From an uncultured bacterium (GTDB taxonomy: Bacteria; Actinomycetota; Coriobacteriia; Coriobacteriales; Coriobacteriaceae): a DNA stretch of 64,000 bases. Each line of letters opens with the position of its first letter. The stretch's first letter is position 1. The DNA is taken from positions 1-64,000 of the forward strand of contig CAJMKK010000002.1 of assembly GCA_905214105.1 (NCBI GenBank), written 5' to 3'. Shown piece after piece: positions 46,007 to 55,810 of this stretch. The notes beneath the pieces are model-generated. The model saw only the letters and a list, made by a program, of their open reading frames with translations, did not search any database and was not told where the DNA came from. The position numbers and the translations under genes are program-made.

Positions 46007-46696
46007 TTACTTTTTACGGTGCAAGAAGCGCGCGATATCTTCTTCGGTGGGGCTTTTGATGTCAAAGCGCAGCGAGAGCCAGCGCAGACCCATGGTCACG
46101 ACAACGCATACGACCAGCGCGGCGACATTGCTCATAATGCCGCTCATAACGAGACACACATAGCTTGTCGATCCGGCGATGGCGGCGATGGCATAAAAGT
46201 TAGTACGTTGGAAAATGCCCGGAACCACGCCCATAAAGCCATCGCGCAACATGCCGCCGCCCACCGCGGTGAAAAAGCCCATCATGATGCACACCGCCGG
46301 TGCAAAGCCGTAAACCAGCGCCTTGTCTGCGCCGGTTGCCGCATAGATGCCGACCGAGATGATGTCGAGCAAGGGGATGAGTTTTTCGGGCTTGTCGACG
46401 ATTGCCGGGAAAATGTAGATGATGGCTGCCGTGGCGATGGAGAGCGGCAACGCCATTGGCTGGTTGAGGATGTAGACGTTGCCCACCTGCAGCGTCATAT
46501 CGCGCAAAAGACCGCCGCCCAGACCGCAGACCACCGCGAGCGCAACTGCACCCACCAGGTCGAGCTTGTGCTCGCGCGCAACCAACACACCCGAGATCGA
46601 TGCAGCGACAACAGCGAACATCTCGAGCCAAAACGGAATGGCGACCATGGCATCCGATGCATGTGAGGTAATGGTCATAGCGGCGACGACGGGCAA
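46007..46696 (-). CDS. Trimeric intracellular cation channel (TRIC/UPF0126) family protein
   Basis: A 229-residue polytopic membrane protein with seven predicted helices and the family's internal duplication: GLGGGLLRD in the first half and AVGGGMLRD in the second. Bacterial TRIC homologues conduct potassium-like cations. The TTG start is favoured because AAAGGA lies seven bases upstream; an ATG six codons later is an alternative. It is followed by the bactofilin-like gene in the same direction. Confidence 0.88.
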   Translation of the reverse strand: MPVVAAMTITSHASDAMVAIPFWLEMFAVVAASISGVLVAREHKLDLVGAVALAVVCGLGGGLLRDMTLQVGNVYILNQPMALPLSIATAAIIYIFPAIVDKPEKLIPLLDIISVGIYAATGADKALVYGFAPAVCIMMGFFTAVGGGMLRDGFMGVVPGIFQRTNFYAIAAIAGSTSYVCLVMSGIMSNVAALVVCVVVTMGLRWLSLRFDIKSPTEEDIARFLHRKK

Positions 46697-46831
46697 GATG
46701 GGGTCCTTTGGATCGTGGGTTTAGACAATGCCCGTACATAGTACATGTTCGGCGCCGATTGCGACCCTATTGCTCGGCAAACGGTCGGGACTGGGTGGGG
46801 GCGTGGCGTTGCTGGAATGCCAGGGGTCCAG

Positions 46832-46907
46832 AACATGTACGTCACGCTCCAAAAACGACATTTTCCGACATCTTTGAAGGCTGACGTACATGTTTGGATT
46901 GAGCTCA
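46832..46907 (+). repeat. Left copy of a 76-bp inverted repeat
   Basis: It matches the reverse complement of 48020-48095 at 71 of 76 positions. The unit is itself a hairpin, with perfect 12-base arms ACATGTACGTCA/TGACGTACATGT at either side of its core and an outer GGATTGAGCTCA facing the gene. Confidence 0.93.
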
Positions 46908-47000
46908 CAGCATGAGTGAGTTGATTTACTCACATCCGGTATATTTCCCCACTTCAACGGACATAAGAGTTGGATACCGGCTCAGAGCGAGAGGCCCTCA

Positions 47001-48008
47001 ATGGATACCCCTGTTCTCATTTCGCATAAAACCGCATGGCTTGTCCATCATGCACCCCAGAATTTGGTTCAGTCTCTTGCGCGGCACGACTACCAGATAG
47101 GCGCACAAGGCATCTCCACCCAGCAACGCGTTGCGCGCGTACGACAGGCCCTTATCGACTGCGGCATTCCGTCCGATATGCTTAAGACTATCGATATCGC
47201 GGTTGTATTCGAATTCGAGCGAATTCGCACCAAAGGCGTCATTTGCCACATGCTTGGACAAAATCTTCCCTACGAGCATATTAACGAGTTGACGCCCGGA
47301 GTCTTCATCACCGACGAAGCCTTCACCTTCGTGCTCGCTGCCGAGTGGATGGATAGGATCGAATATCTCGAATATGGCTATGAAGTTTGCGGCGATTATC
47401 GCATGAGGCTCAATCCCGCCGACCCTTATACCGAGCAACCAGCCACCACCTCCAAGGATGAAATAACCGAACTGCTCGATCGGCACCCCGGCAAACCCGG
47501 TGCCACACGTGCACGGCTCGCGCTCAGGCACATCTACGATCACTCGGCCTCGCCTATGGAGACCGCTTCGGCAATTGCCCTCTCGCTCCCAACAAGCGAA
47601 GGCGGCGTTGGCATTCGAGGTATCGAACTCAACAAACCGCTCGAGATCCCTCAACGTCTCTGGCATTGCGCCAAAGCTCGAACACTCAAAATCGATGCGC
47701 TCGTGACCTATAAGCGCAGGGGGCTCGGTATCGAATATAAGGGCGGTTTTCACGATGAGCTCGAGCGCAAGGGAGCAGATGCGGAGCGAGAGGCCGTTCT
47801 CTCCCAAATGGGATATCGAATCGTTACGCTCACTTCGGCTCAGTTCGGCAGCCAGCTCGCCTTTCACCGCGCCATGAACAACATTCGCGAAGCGCTCGGC
47901 ATGCCTCGCTGTACCGACACCGGTTACCAGCGAGAGCAAAACGAACTACGCAAGGCGCTAATCCGCAACTGGAAAGGCATGCGAGACGAAGAGGCGCCTT
48001 CCGAATAG
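47001..48008 (+). CDS. Predicted PD-(D/E)XK (DUF559/Vsr-like) nuclease-type protein inside an inverted-repeat cassette
   Basis: A 335-residue protein. Residues 1-75 look like a DNA-binding helical part (TQQRVARVRQALIDCGI). The middle carries GATRARLALRHIYDHSASPMETASAIAL, a segment shared by AbiEi-like/DUF559 proteins. The C-terminal region LKIDALVTYKRRGLGIEYKGGFH has the spacing of a PD-(D/E)XK core (Asp, then E-x-K), followed by VLSQMGYRIVTLTSAQ as in very-short-patch-repair-type nucleases. GAGAGG lies before the ATG. It is the only gene between two 76-bp inverted repeats. Activity is a prediction. Confidence 0.75.
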   Translation: MDTPVLISHKTAWLVHHAPQNLVQSLARHDYQIGAQGISTQQRVARVRQALIDCGIPSDMLKTIDIAVVFEFERIRTKGVICHMLGQNLPYEHINELTPGVFITDEAFTFVLAAEWMDRIEYLEYGYEVCGDYRMRLNPADPYTEQPATTSKDEITELLDRHPGKPGATRARLALRHIYDHSASPMETASAIALSLPTSEGGVGIRGIELNKPLEIPQRLWHCAKARTLKIDALVTYKRRGLGIEYKGGFHDELERKGADAEREAVLSQMGYRIVTLTSAQFGSQLAFHRAMNNIREALGMPRCTDTGYQREQNELRKALIRNWKGMRDEEAPSE

Positions 48009-48019
48009 TGCCACTCCCG

Positions 48020-48095
48020 TGAGCTCAATCCAAACGTGTACGTCAGCCTTCAAAGATGCCGAAAAATGTCGGTTTTGGAGGGTGACGTACATGTT
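48020..48095 (-). repeat. Right copy of the 76-bp inverted repeat
   Basis: It begins 11 bases after the nuclease-like gene stop and mirrors the left copy with five mismatches. Without a long T tract it is not an ordinary terminator, though it may stop transcription from either side. Confidence 0.93.
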
Positions 48096-48130
48096 TGGGG
48101 AAGCGTGGGATCGAGATGTATTTCGATAAC

Positions 48131-48158
48131 AAAAAAGCTCCCATTCTTGGGAGCTTTC
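48131..48158 (-). terminator. Terminator after tRNA-Ser(CGA)
   Basis: A perfect 10-bp stem AAAGCTCCCA and complement, followed by a T-run on the minus strand. Confidence 0.92.
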
Positions 48159-48168
48159 TCAACCAAAA

Positions 48169-48259
48169 TGGCGGAGGAGGAGGGATTCGAACCCTCGTGA
48201 CCTTATACAGGCCAAACGGTTTTCGAGACCGCCGCATTCAACCACTCTGCCACCCCTCC
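48169..48259 (-). tRNA. tRNA-Ser (anticodon CGA)
   Basis: A 91-base tRNA with the long variable arm of serine tRNAs, acceptor GGAGGGG/CTCCTCC, anticodon loop CTCGAAA and encoded GCCA end. Confidence 0.96.
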
Positions 48260-48270
48260 GCGTGGGGTAA

Positions 48271-48302
48271 AAACAAAGCAGGCTCGAAGGCCTGCTTTGG
48301 AA
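48271..48302 (-). terminator. Terminator between the two tRNA-Ser genes
   Basis: A 9-bp stem CAAAGCAGG/CCTGCTTTG followed on the minus strand by a T-rich stretch, placed after tRNA-Ser(GGA). Confidence 0.85.
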
Positions 48303-48307
48303 TTAAC

Positions 48308-48398
48308 TGGCGGAGAGTCAGGGATTTGAACCCTGGAGACGCTTTTGACGCCTACACGATTTCCAATCGTGCTCCTTCGGCCACTCGGACAACTCTCC
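48308..48398 (-). tRNA. tRNA-Ser (anticodon GGA)
   Basis: A 91-base class II tRNA with acceptor GGAGAGT/ACTCTCC, anticodon loop TTGGAAA and encoded CCA. Shares direction and layout with the adjacent tRNA-Ser(CGA). Confidence 0.96.
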
Positions 48399-48903
48399 GT
48401 TAAATGCGAAAGTCAGTATACACGAGGAATCGCAAAGTGCAAACAGAAAAGTTGGCATTTTTTAAAACGCTTGGCCGCGCTTGTCGTTGCAGTGGGGTTT
48501 GAGGTGCCAAAAAAACGGCTTCCGACCAGCGTGGTTGATTAACTCAATTGTTCAAAAGGGGTATTCATAAGCGACTTGGCAATGAATTTAAAAATCTTTG
48601 GGTGGCGCTGTGGACCACTGGTATGCATTTTGCGACCACAGCCTTGTGCCCGTTGGCCTGCGGCTTGGCTCAGCTTGTCCCCGCGGCATCGTATCTTGTC
48701 CACAGATCCGTCAAGCTTTTGGTCAGCATTTGGTTGGAATGTGCATGAAACGCCGTGCGAGTATGGACATATGTGGAGGTCATGAGGTTGTAGCTGCATA
48801 TTCTTGCGGCCTGGGAGGTTGAAAGATATTATTACCAAGTCTTTTCCTGCTTCAGGCGCACCTTCACGACCTGAAGCCACATTTGCCCAGAGGAGGTGAC
48901 AAT
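48399..48903. other. Long leader/intergenic region before rpsF
   Basis: No supported gene. It contains a perfect DnaA-box consensus TTGTCCACA at 48696-48704, and on the minus strand a frame encoding LTKSLTDLW, nearly the same peptide as in the spacer at 9.7 kb. The region probably also holds the tRNA-Ser promoter (left end) and the rpsF promoter and leader. Confidence 0.5.
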
Positions 48904-49197
48904 ATGAAGGCTTATGAACTGCTGTTCTTTGTTGACCCGTCGCTCGACCCCGAGACTCGTCTCGCTGTTATGAAGCGTATCGATACCACGATCGCTGAGG
49001 GCGCTGGCAAGGTCGACTCCGTTGACGAGTGGGGCAAGCGCAAGCTCGCCTACGAGATCAACGACCTCACCGATGGTGACTACACCCTCATCAACTTCCA
49101 CGCAGATCCTACCCAGATCGCCGAGCTTGATCGCGTCCTGCGCATCACCGACGCTGTGGTCCGCCACATGATCGTCCGTCGCGACGACCAGGAGTAA
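48904..49197 (+). CDS. rpsF: Small-subunit ribosomal protein S6
   Basis: A 97-residue S6 protein (MKAYELLFFVDPSLDPE, GKRKLAYEINDLTDGDYTLI). AGGAGG lies just before the ATG; upstream in-frame codons are not used. First gene of the conserved rpsF-ssb-rpsR-rplI unit. S6 binds 16S rRNA as a dimer with S18. Confidence 0.97.
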   Translation: MKAYELLFFVDPSLDPETRLAVMKRIDTTIAEGAGKVDSVDEWGKRKLAYEINDLTDGDYTLINFHADPTQIAELDRVLRITDAVVRHMIVRRDDQE

Positions 49198-49245
49198 GAC
49201 TGTCGTTTTGGACTGGGCTTGTGCCCCAAGAGGAAGTAGTGAGTT

Positions 49246-49698
49246 ATGAGCATCAATCGAGTGAACATCACCGGTAACCTCACCCGCGATCCTGAACTGC
49301 GCGCCACCGCCGGCGGAACCCAGGTTCTGTCCTTTGGCGTCGCTGTGAACGATCGTCGCCGTAACGCGCAGACTGGCGAGTGGGAGGACTATCCCAACTT
49401 TGTCGACTGCACCATGTTCGGCACCCGCGCCGAGGCCGTGAGCCGTTTCCTGGCAAAGGGAAACAAGGTCGCGATCGAGGGCAAGCTGCGCTACAGCTCT
49501 TGGGAGCGCGACGGCCAGCGCCGGAGCAAGCTTGAGGTCATCGTCGATGAGATCGAGTTTATGAGCTCCCGTGGTGGCCAGGGTGGCTACGATCAGGGCG
49601 GTTACGCCCCCGCAGCTCCCGCGCCTGCAGCACGTCCTGCCGCACCGGTGGCTACGCCGCCCGCGGTCGACGTCTACGATGAGGACATCCCGTTCTAA
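49246..49698 (+). CDS. ssb: Single-stranded DNA-binding protein
   Basis: A 150-residue SSB. The OB fold covers about 1-108 (NRVNITGNLTRDPELRATAGG, KGNKVAIEGKLRYSSWE). A Gly/Ala/Pro linker leads to the acidic tip EDIPF that recruits repair and replication proteins. Placed between rpsF and rpsR as in most bacteria. Confidence 0.97.
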   Translation: MSINRVNITGNLTRDPELRATAGGTQVLSFGVAVNDRRRNAQTGEWEDYPNFVDCTMFGTRAEAVSRFLAKGNKVAIEGKLRYSSWERDGQRRSKLEVIVDEIEFMSSRGGQGGYDQGGYAPAAPAPAARPAAPVATPPAVDVYDEDIPF

Positions 49699-49770
49699 GG
49701 GTTGTTCACCTATTTTTGAGTGAGAGGCGGCTTCGGTTCGCCGAAGTTGCCAAATGAAAGGTATTTTGAC

Positions 49771-50037
49771 ATGGCTAATGATTTTTCTGCACGTCAGCCG
49801 CGTCGTAAGTACTGCCAGTTCTGCAAGGAGAACACTGAGTTCATCGACTATAAGGACACTCAGCTTCTCCGTAAGTACATGACCGACCGTGGCAAGATCA
49901 AGCCCCGTCGCGTCACTGGCGCTTGCACGCAGCATCAGCATGACATCGCCAACGCCATCAAGCGCGCCCGCGAGATGGCTCTCCTGCCGTACACCGTCCC
50001 CGTGGTTTCCTCTCGTGGCAACCGCGACCGCGGCTAA
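49771..50037 (+). CDS. rpsR: Small-subunit ribosomal protein S18
   Basis: An 88-residue S18 with [29 protein letters not shown] and [20 protein letters not shown]. The cysteines CxxC plus later Cys/His resemble the zinc-binding form of S18. The ATG has GAAAGG upstream. Confidence 0.97.
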   Translation: MANDFSARQPRRKYCQFCKENTEFIDYKDTQLLRKYMTDRGKIKPRRVTGACTQHQHDIANAIKRAREMALLPYTVPVVSSRGNRDRG

Positions 50038-50052
50038 GAAGGGAGACGCATC

Positions 50053-50592
50053 ATGAAGGTTATTCTTCTCGATGAGATCAAGGGCAAGGGCGGCGAGGGT
50101 GACGTCGTAGAGGTCGCTCAGGGTTACGCTGAGAACTTCCTGTTCCCCAAGAAGCTCGCTGTTGCCGCCACCAAGGGCAACCTCAAGCAGCTTGACGAGC
50201 GTCGCAACAACATCGCCAAGCGCGAGGCCGTCCGTCTGGCTACCGCCAACGAGACCAAGGCTGCCCTCGAGGGCAAGCAGGTCACCGTTGACGTCAAGGT
50301 CGGCGACGAGGGCATCCTCTTTGGCTCTGTTACCGCCGCTATGATCGCTGACGCCATCAAGGATCAGCTCGGTATGGACATCGACCGCAAGCGCGTCGAG
50401 CTCGGTAAGCCCATCAAGGTTGCCGGTGCCCACACCGTTGCCATCTCGCTGTACCGCGAGATCAAGGCCGAGGTTGTCGTTCTCGTCGGCGTTACCGCCG
50501 AGGAGCTCGCTGCCGAGGCTGAGGTCGAGGAGGCCGCTGAGGCCGCCGAGGCCGAGACCGCCGAGGTCGAGACTGAGGCTGCTGCCGAGTAG
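50053..50592 (+). CDS. rplI: Large-subunit ribosomal protein L9
   Basis: A 179-residue L9. The N-terminal domain reads MKVILLDEIKGKGGEGDVVEV and YAENFLFPKKLAV. A central helix and C-terminal domain follow. About 30 additional residues at the end are Ala/Glu-rich, an extension beyond the typical 150 residues. GGGAG precedes the ATG, and a terminator follows. Confidence 0.97.
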   Translation: MKVILLDEIKGKGGEGDVVEVAQGYAENFLFPKKLAVAATKGNLKQLDERRNNIAKREAVRLATANETKAALEGKQVTVDVKVGDEGILFGSVTAAMIADAIKDQLGMDIDRKRVELGKPIKVAGAHTVAISLYREIKAEVVVLVGVTAEELAAEAEVEEAAEAAEAETAEVETEAAAE

Positions 50593-50624
50593 CATTTGCT
50601 GCAACGCAACAATCTTGTTCTAAG

Positions 50625-50656
50625 AAGGGCGCTCTGGGAAACCAGGGCGCCCTTTT
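50625..50656 (+). terminator. Terminator of the rpsF-ssb-rpsR-rplI unit
   Basis: A 13-bp stem AAGGGCGCTCTGG and complement (one mismatch), GAAA-type loop, T-rich tail. Confidence 0.93.
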
Positions 50657-50816
50657 GTTTTTTGCGCTGAGTGAGTGTCATGGTGAACGTTGCGTCGAAG
50701 TCCTATATACAGGACCGTTCATCCGTTTGGTTCGGTGATGATTGGCGGCGCGCGGCGCGTTTTGGGACCGTGGCTGATACTATGGATGCTCGCAAGCGAT
50801 ATGAATGAGGATGCTC

Positions 50817-52208
50817 ATGGCATATGACGATAGGGAGACCGGGCTGACGGTCGAGGACCGCGGCTCAAAGTTGGGTCTTCCCCAAAACCAAGATGCAGAG
50901 GCCAATGTACTGGCCGCTATGCTGCTATCGCCCGAGGTGGTCGAGGAGGCCCAGGTCGAGCTGCAGCCCGATGACTTCTACCGGCCCATTCATAAGACCA
51001 TCTATACCGCGATGGTCGATATGTACAACAGCCGCATTCCCATCGACTCCATCTCGCTGATCGATTACCTGCGCAGCATCAACAAGCTCGATGCCGTGGG
51101 CGGCGAGGCCTACATTTTGGAGCTGATGGGTCAGACCCTGTCGCTCGTGAACTGGCAGCACCATGCCGCCATCGTCCGTCGCGACTCGATGCTGCGCGAG
51201 CTGATCGGTGCCACCAACGAGATCAACGCGCTGGCCTATAACGCCCCTACCGACACCAAGGAGGTCGTGGAGCTGGCCGAGAGCAAGCTGCTCAAGGTCA
51301 CGGCGCGCGAGGTCAAGTCGAGCTACAAGACGTTGACCGAGTTTATGGTCGAGGCCTATAACGAGGCCGAGGAAGTATGCCAGGCCGGCGGCCAGGCTGC
51401 GGGCGTGCCCACGGGTTTCCCGTCGCTCGACCGCATGCTCATGGGTTTTCGCGAGGGCCAGCTCATCATTATCGGCGCCCGTCCTGCTGTAGGTAAGACG
51501 TCGTTCGCCCTGAATCTGGCGCTCAACGCTGCCGCCGCTGGTTATACCGTCGGCTTCTTCTCGCTGGAGATGTCGGGCAAGGAAATTGCCCAGCGTCTGA
51601 TCTGCGCCTACGCCATGATCTCGATCAGTGACTTTCGCATGGGCCGCATTAGCCCCGAGCAGTGGGCCAATATCAACGAGGCCACGCAGACGCTGTCCAA
51701 GCTCGATATTCTGATTGACGATACGCCCGGCACCACGGTGACCGAGATTCGCGCCAAGAGCCGCCGTATGCTCCACAACAAGGAGAAGGCCATCATCATC
51801 CTGGACTACCTGCAGCTGGTGAGTCCTCCGCCGGGACGTCGCTCCGAGAGCCGTACCGTCGAGGTCTCCGAGATGTCGCGTGGTCTGAAGATCATGGCCA
51901 AGGAGCTCAAGATCCCGCTCATCGCGCTGTCGCAGCTCTCGCGTCAGGTCGAATCCCGTACCGGCAAGCGTCCGCAGCTTTCCGACCTTCGTGAATCGGG
52001 CTCCATCGAGCAAGACGCCGATATCGTTATGTTCTTGGACCGCTCCGCCGACGAGGCCGAGGCCTCGCGCGACGATCGACCCGACGAGGGCGTTACGCGT
52101 ATCGTCGTGGCCAAGAACCGTTCGGGCCCGATCGGCGACGTCGACCTGATGTTCCTGCCGGCATCCACCAAGTTCTATGAGCTTGATGGGGCACATGCCG
52201 AGGAGTAG
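50817..52208 (+). CDS. dnaB: Replicative DNA helicase DnaB
   Basis: A 463-residue hexameric helicase of the fork. The N-terminal domain (about 20-125: PQNQDAEANVLAAMLLSPE) is followed by a RecA-like motor with Walker A GARPAVGKTSFALN, Walker B IIILDYLQLVSPP and the arginine-finger region VAKNRSGPIGDV. No intein or fusion is seen. The ATG four codons inside the frame was chosen because GAGGA precedes it at a normal distance. Confidence 0.97.
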   Translation: MAYDDRETGLTVEDRGSKLGLPQNQDAEANVLAAMLLSPEVVEEAQVELQPDDFYRPIHKTIYTAMVDMYNSRIPIDSISLIDYLRSINKLDAVGGEAYILELMGQTLSLVNWQHHAAIVRRDSMLRELIGATNEINALAYNAPTDTKEVVELAESKLLKVTAREVKSSYKTLTEFMVEAYNEAEEVCQAGGQAAGVPTGFPSLDRMLMGFREGQLIIIGARPAVGKTSFALNLALNAAAAGYTVGFFSLEMSGKEIAQRLICAYAMISISDFRMGRISPEQWANINEATQTLSKLDILIDDTPGTTVTEIRAKSRRMLHNKEKAIIILDYLQLVSPPPGRRSESRTVEVSEMSRGLKIMAKELKIPLIALSQLSRQVESRTGKRPQLSDLRESGSIEQDADIVMFLDRSADEAEASRDDRPDEGVTRIVVAKNRSGPIGDVDLMFLPASTKFYELDGAHAEE

Positions 52209-52292
52209 GACAGGCGCCCGTTGCACGGGTATACTGGGAATGTTTTGTGCTTCTGCGTGCCGGCGTGGCGCGTAGACAGTCCATGAATGTAA

Positions 52293-53588
<1,296 letters not shown>

Positions 53589-53607
53589 TCGGGACTATTT
53601 GGTTATT

Positions 53608-53653
53608 GCGATATACCCCTTTGCAGCCCGGACGGGCGGCCGAGGGGTATATT
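53608..53653 (+). terminator. Hairpin after purA, possible terminator
   Basis: A perfect 10-bp stem ATATACCCCT/AGGGGTATAT around a GC-rich loop between purA and purD. The T tract is short, so read-through into purD is possible. Confidence 0.55.
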
Positions 53654-53706
53654 TGCTTGCAAAGGGCTCGCGCGGAGCGGGCTATTCATCCATAGAGGAG
53701 GCACCC

Positions 53707-55011
53707 TTGAAGGCGGACACTCAAACCATCGACATCCTGTTGTTGGGCAGCGGCGGCCGCGAGCATGCTTTGGCAGCAAAGCTCGCAGCATCACCGCGCG
53801 CCGGCAAGCTCTACATCGCGCCGGGCAACGGCGGCACCGCGAGCTGCGGCGAGAACGTTGTTCTCGATGACTGCGATCCTGCGGCCGTGGCGGCGTTTGC
53901 TCAGAGCCGCGGATGCGGACTCGTGGTAATTGGCCCCGAGGCTCCGCTTGTGGCGGGCGTTGCCGACGCCGTGCGCGCGGCGGGTATTCCCTGCTTTGGC
54001 CCGGGTGCCGAGGGTGCCCAGATGGAGGGCTCCAAGCTATTCTCCAAGCAGCTCATGCAGCGTGCCGGCATTCCGACGGCCGCCTACGGCTCGTTTACTG
54101 ACGAGGCTTCGGCTCTTGCCTATGTGCGTGAGCAGGGCGCTCCGCTGGTCGTCAAGGCCGACGGCCTTGCCGCGGGCAAGGGCGTTATCGTGGCGACCGA
54201 ACTTGAGCAGGCCGAAGAGGCCGTGCGCGAGTGCTTTGGCGGCACCTTTGGCGATGCCGGCAACACGGTGGTTATCGAGGAGATGCTCGTTGGCCCCGAG
54301 TGCTCGCTGCTGGCCTTTACCGACGGCAAGACCGTGCGCCCCATGGCCACTTCGCAGGACCACAAGCGTGCGCTCGAGGGCGACCTTGGCCCCAACACCG
54401 GCGGTATGGGCGTTTACAGCCCGGTGCCCATCGTGACCGACGAGGAGCACGCCACCATGGTGAAGGTCATGGAACAGACCGTGGCCGAGCTTGCTGCCGA
54501 GGGCATCGACTACCGCGGCTGCCTGTACGGCGGCTTTATGCTCACGCCTGCCGGTCCCAAGGTACTGGAGTTCAATGCCCGCTTTGGCGATCCCGAGACG
54601 CAGGTCGTGCTGCCGCGCCTTAAGAATGACCTGGTCGAGGTCATGCTCGCCTGCGCCAACTGCGAGCTCGATCAGATTGAGCTCGACTGGCGTGACGAGT
54701 GGGCCGTGGCCGTTGTCCTGACGAGCGCGGGCTATCCCGGCAGCTACGAGAAGGGCAAGGTCATCACCGGTATCGCCGATGCCGAGGCCATGGAGAACGT
54801 GACCGTGTACCACGCGGGCACTGCCGTGGTGGACGGCCAGCTCGTGACCAATGGTGGCCGCGTGCTTGCCGTGACCGCTCTGGGCGACACGTTTGAGAAC
54901 GCTCGCAACCTTGCCTACGAGGCTTGCGAGAAGATTGATTTTGAGGGCAAGACCCTGCGTCACGACATTGGCCTGCGTGCGCTGCGTGGCCGCGACGCCT
55001 GGGATGCCTAA
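53707..55011 (+). CDS. purD: Phosphoribosylamine--glycine ligase
   Basis: A 434-residue ATP-grasp GAR synthetase. [56 protein letters not shown] and [12 protein letters not shown] are all present. The start is TTG with AGAGGAGG upstream; the frame is open another 56 codons into the end of purA but without a site. It is followed 21 bases on by the NUDIX gene. Confidence 0.97.
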   Translation: MKADTQTIDILLLGSGGREHALAAKLAASPRAGKLYIAPGNGGTASCGENVVLDDCDPAAVAAFAQSRGCGLVVIGPEAPLVAGVADAVRAAGIPCFGPGAEGAQMEGSKLFSKQLMQRAGIPTAAYGSFTDEASALAYVREQGAPLVVKADGLAAGKGVIVATELEQAEEAVRECFGGTFGDAGNTVVIEEMLVGPECSLLAFTDGKTVRPMATSQDHKRALEGDLGPNTGGMGVYSPVPIVTDEEHATMVKVMEQTVAELAAEGIDYRGCLYGGFMLTPAGPKVLEFNARFGDPETQVVLPRLKNDLVEVMLACANCELDQIELDWRDEWAVAVVLTSAGYPGSYEKGKVITGIADAEAMENVTVYHAGTAVVDGQLVTNGGRVLAVTALGDTFENARNLAYEACEKIDFEGKTLRHDIGLRALRGRDAWDA

Positions 55012-55032
55012 AATCCGAGAGGAATGAGACGG

Positions 55033-55728
55033 ATGGACGAGAAGAACGAAGAACTCGTGGACGCGCAGATCGTCGAGGAGGACAGCCGCATGTATGGGCA
55101 CGCCGAGGGCGAGCCTGGTGGCGAGGTCGCTGACGAGCCGGCGCTGGTGCTGGGCGACGACGACCCGCACGATGCCGAGCTGCACGAGAAGATTCTTTCG
55201 GAGGAGTGCGCCTGGAAGGGCAAGATCCTCGACGTCCACCGTCTTGAGGTTGAGCTGCCCAACGGTCGCCGCAGCGCCCGCGATATCGTTCGCCATCCGG
55301 GTGCGGCGGCCGTTGTGGCACTGACCGAGAGCGGCAAGATCGTACTGGTGCGTCAGTACCGCACCGCCATCGACCGCGTGACGGTCGAGATTCCCGCCGG
55401 CAAGCTCGATCCAGGCGAGGACCCGCTCGATTGCGCCAAGCGCGAACTGCATGAGGAGACGGGCTTTAGGGCTGGTCGCATTCGCTTTTTGACGTCGATT
55501 GTCACGTCCTGCGGTTTTTGCGATGAGATTATCCACATCTACTTGGCTACCAAGCTCGAGTTTGATGCGCCCAACCCCGATGATGACGAGTTTGTCAACG
55601 TGGACCTGGTGCCGCTGCACGAGCTGATCGACGCCGTACTCGACGGCAAGATCGAAGACGCCAAGACCGTCGTAGGCGCCTTGGCCTGTGATAGCATCGC
55701 GCACCGCCTTGGGGGCGCGGAGCTTTAA
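55033..55728 (+). CDS. NUDIX hydrolase, probable ADP-ribose pyrophosphatase
   Basis: A 231-residue protein. An acidic N-terminal extension of about 50 residues precedes the NUDIX domain. The box reads GEDPLDCAKRELHEETG, matching G-x5-E-x7-REL-x-EE-x-G, and the upstream VRQYRTAIDRVTVEIPAGKLD is typical of the ADP-ribose pyrophosphatase subgroup (NudF). Substrate is inferred. The ATG three codons in has AGGA at better spacing than the first. Probably cotranscribed with purD. Confidence 0.88.
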   Translation: MDEKNEELVDAQIVEEDSRMYGHAEGEPGGEVADEPALVLGDDDPHDAELHEKILSEECAWKGKILDVHRLEVELPNGRRSARDIVRHPGAAAVVALTESGKIVLVRQYRTAIDRVTVEIPAGKLDPGEDPLDCAKRELHEETGFRAGRIRFLTSIVTSCGFCDEIIHIYLATKLEFDAPNPDDDEFVNVDLVPLHELIDAVLDGKIEDAKTVVGALACDSIAHRLGGAEL

Positions 55729-55739
55729 CGAGTGGGGAT

Positions 55740-55782
55740 AGCCCTGGGACAAATACTACTGATTGTTTTGTCCCAGGGCCTT
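55740..55782 (+). terminator. Terminator-like hairpin after the NUDIX gene
   Basis: A 13-bp stem GCCCTGGGACAAA/TTTGTCCCAGGGC with a 13-base loop, followed by CTTAC and no long T tract. Confidence 0.6.
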
Positions 55783-55810
55783 ACGTTGCTGACATTTCTT
55801 TGAGGATCAC

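Noticed and set aside
46832..48095. A complete insertion sequence with transposase
   Set aside because: The enclosed protein lacks a DDE or tyrosine transposase pattern and I see no target duplication, so the cassette is reported without calling it an insertion sequence.
48539..48880. 113-codon minus-strand frame upstream of rpsF
   Set aside because: It lacks a ribosome site and domain. It overlaps the likely rpsF leader, and the LTKSL peptide is in a different frame.
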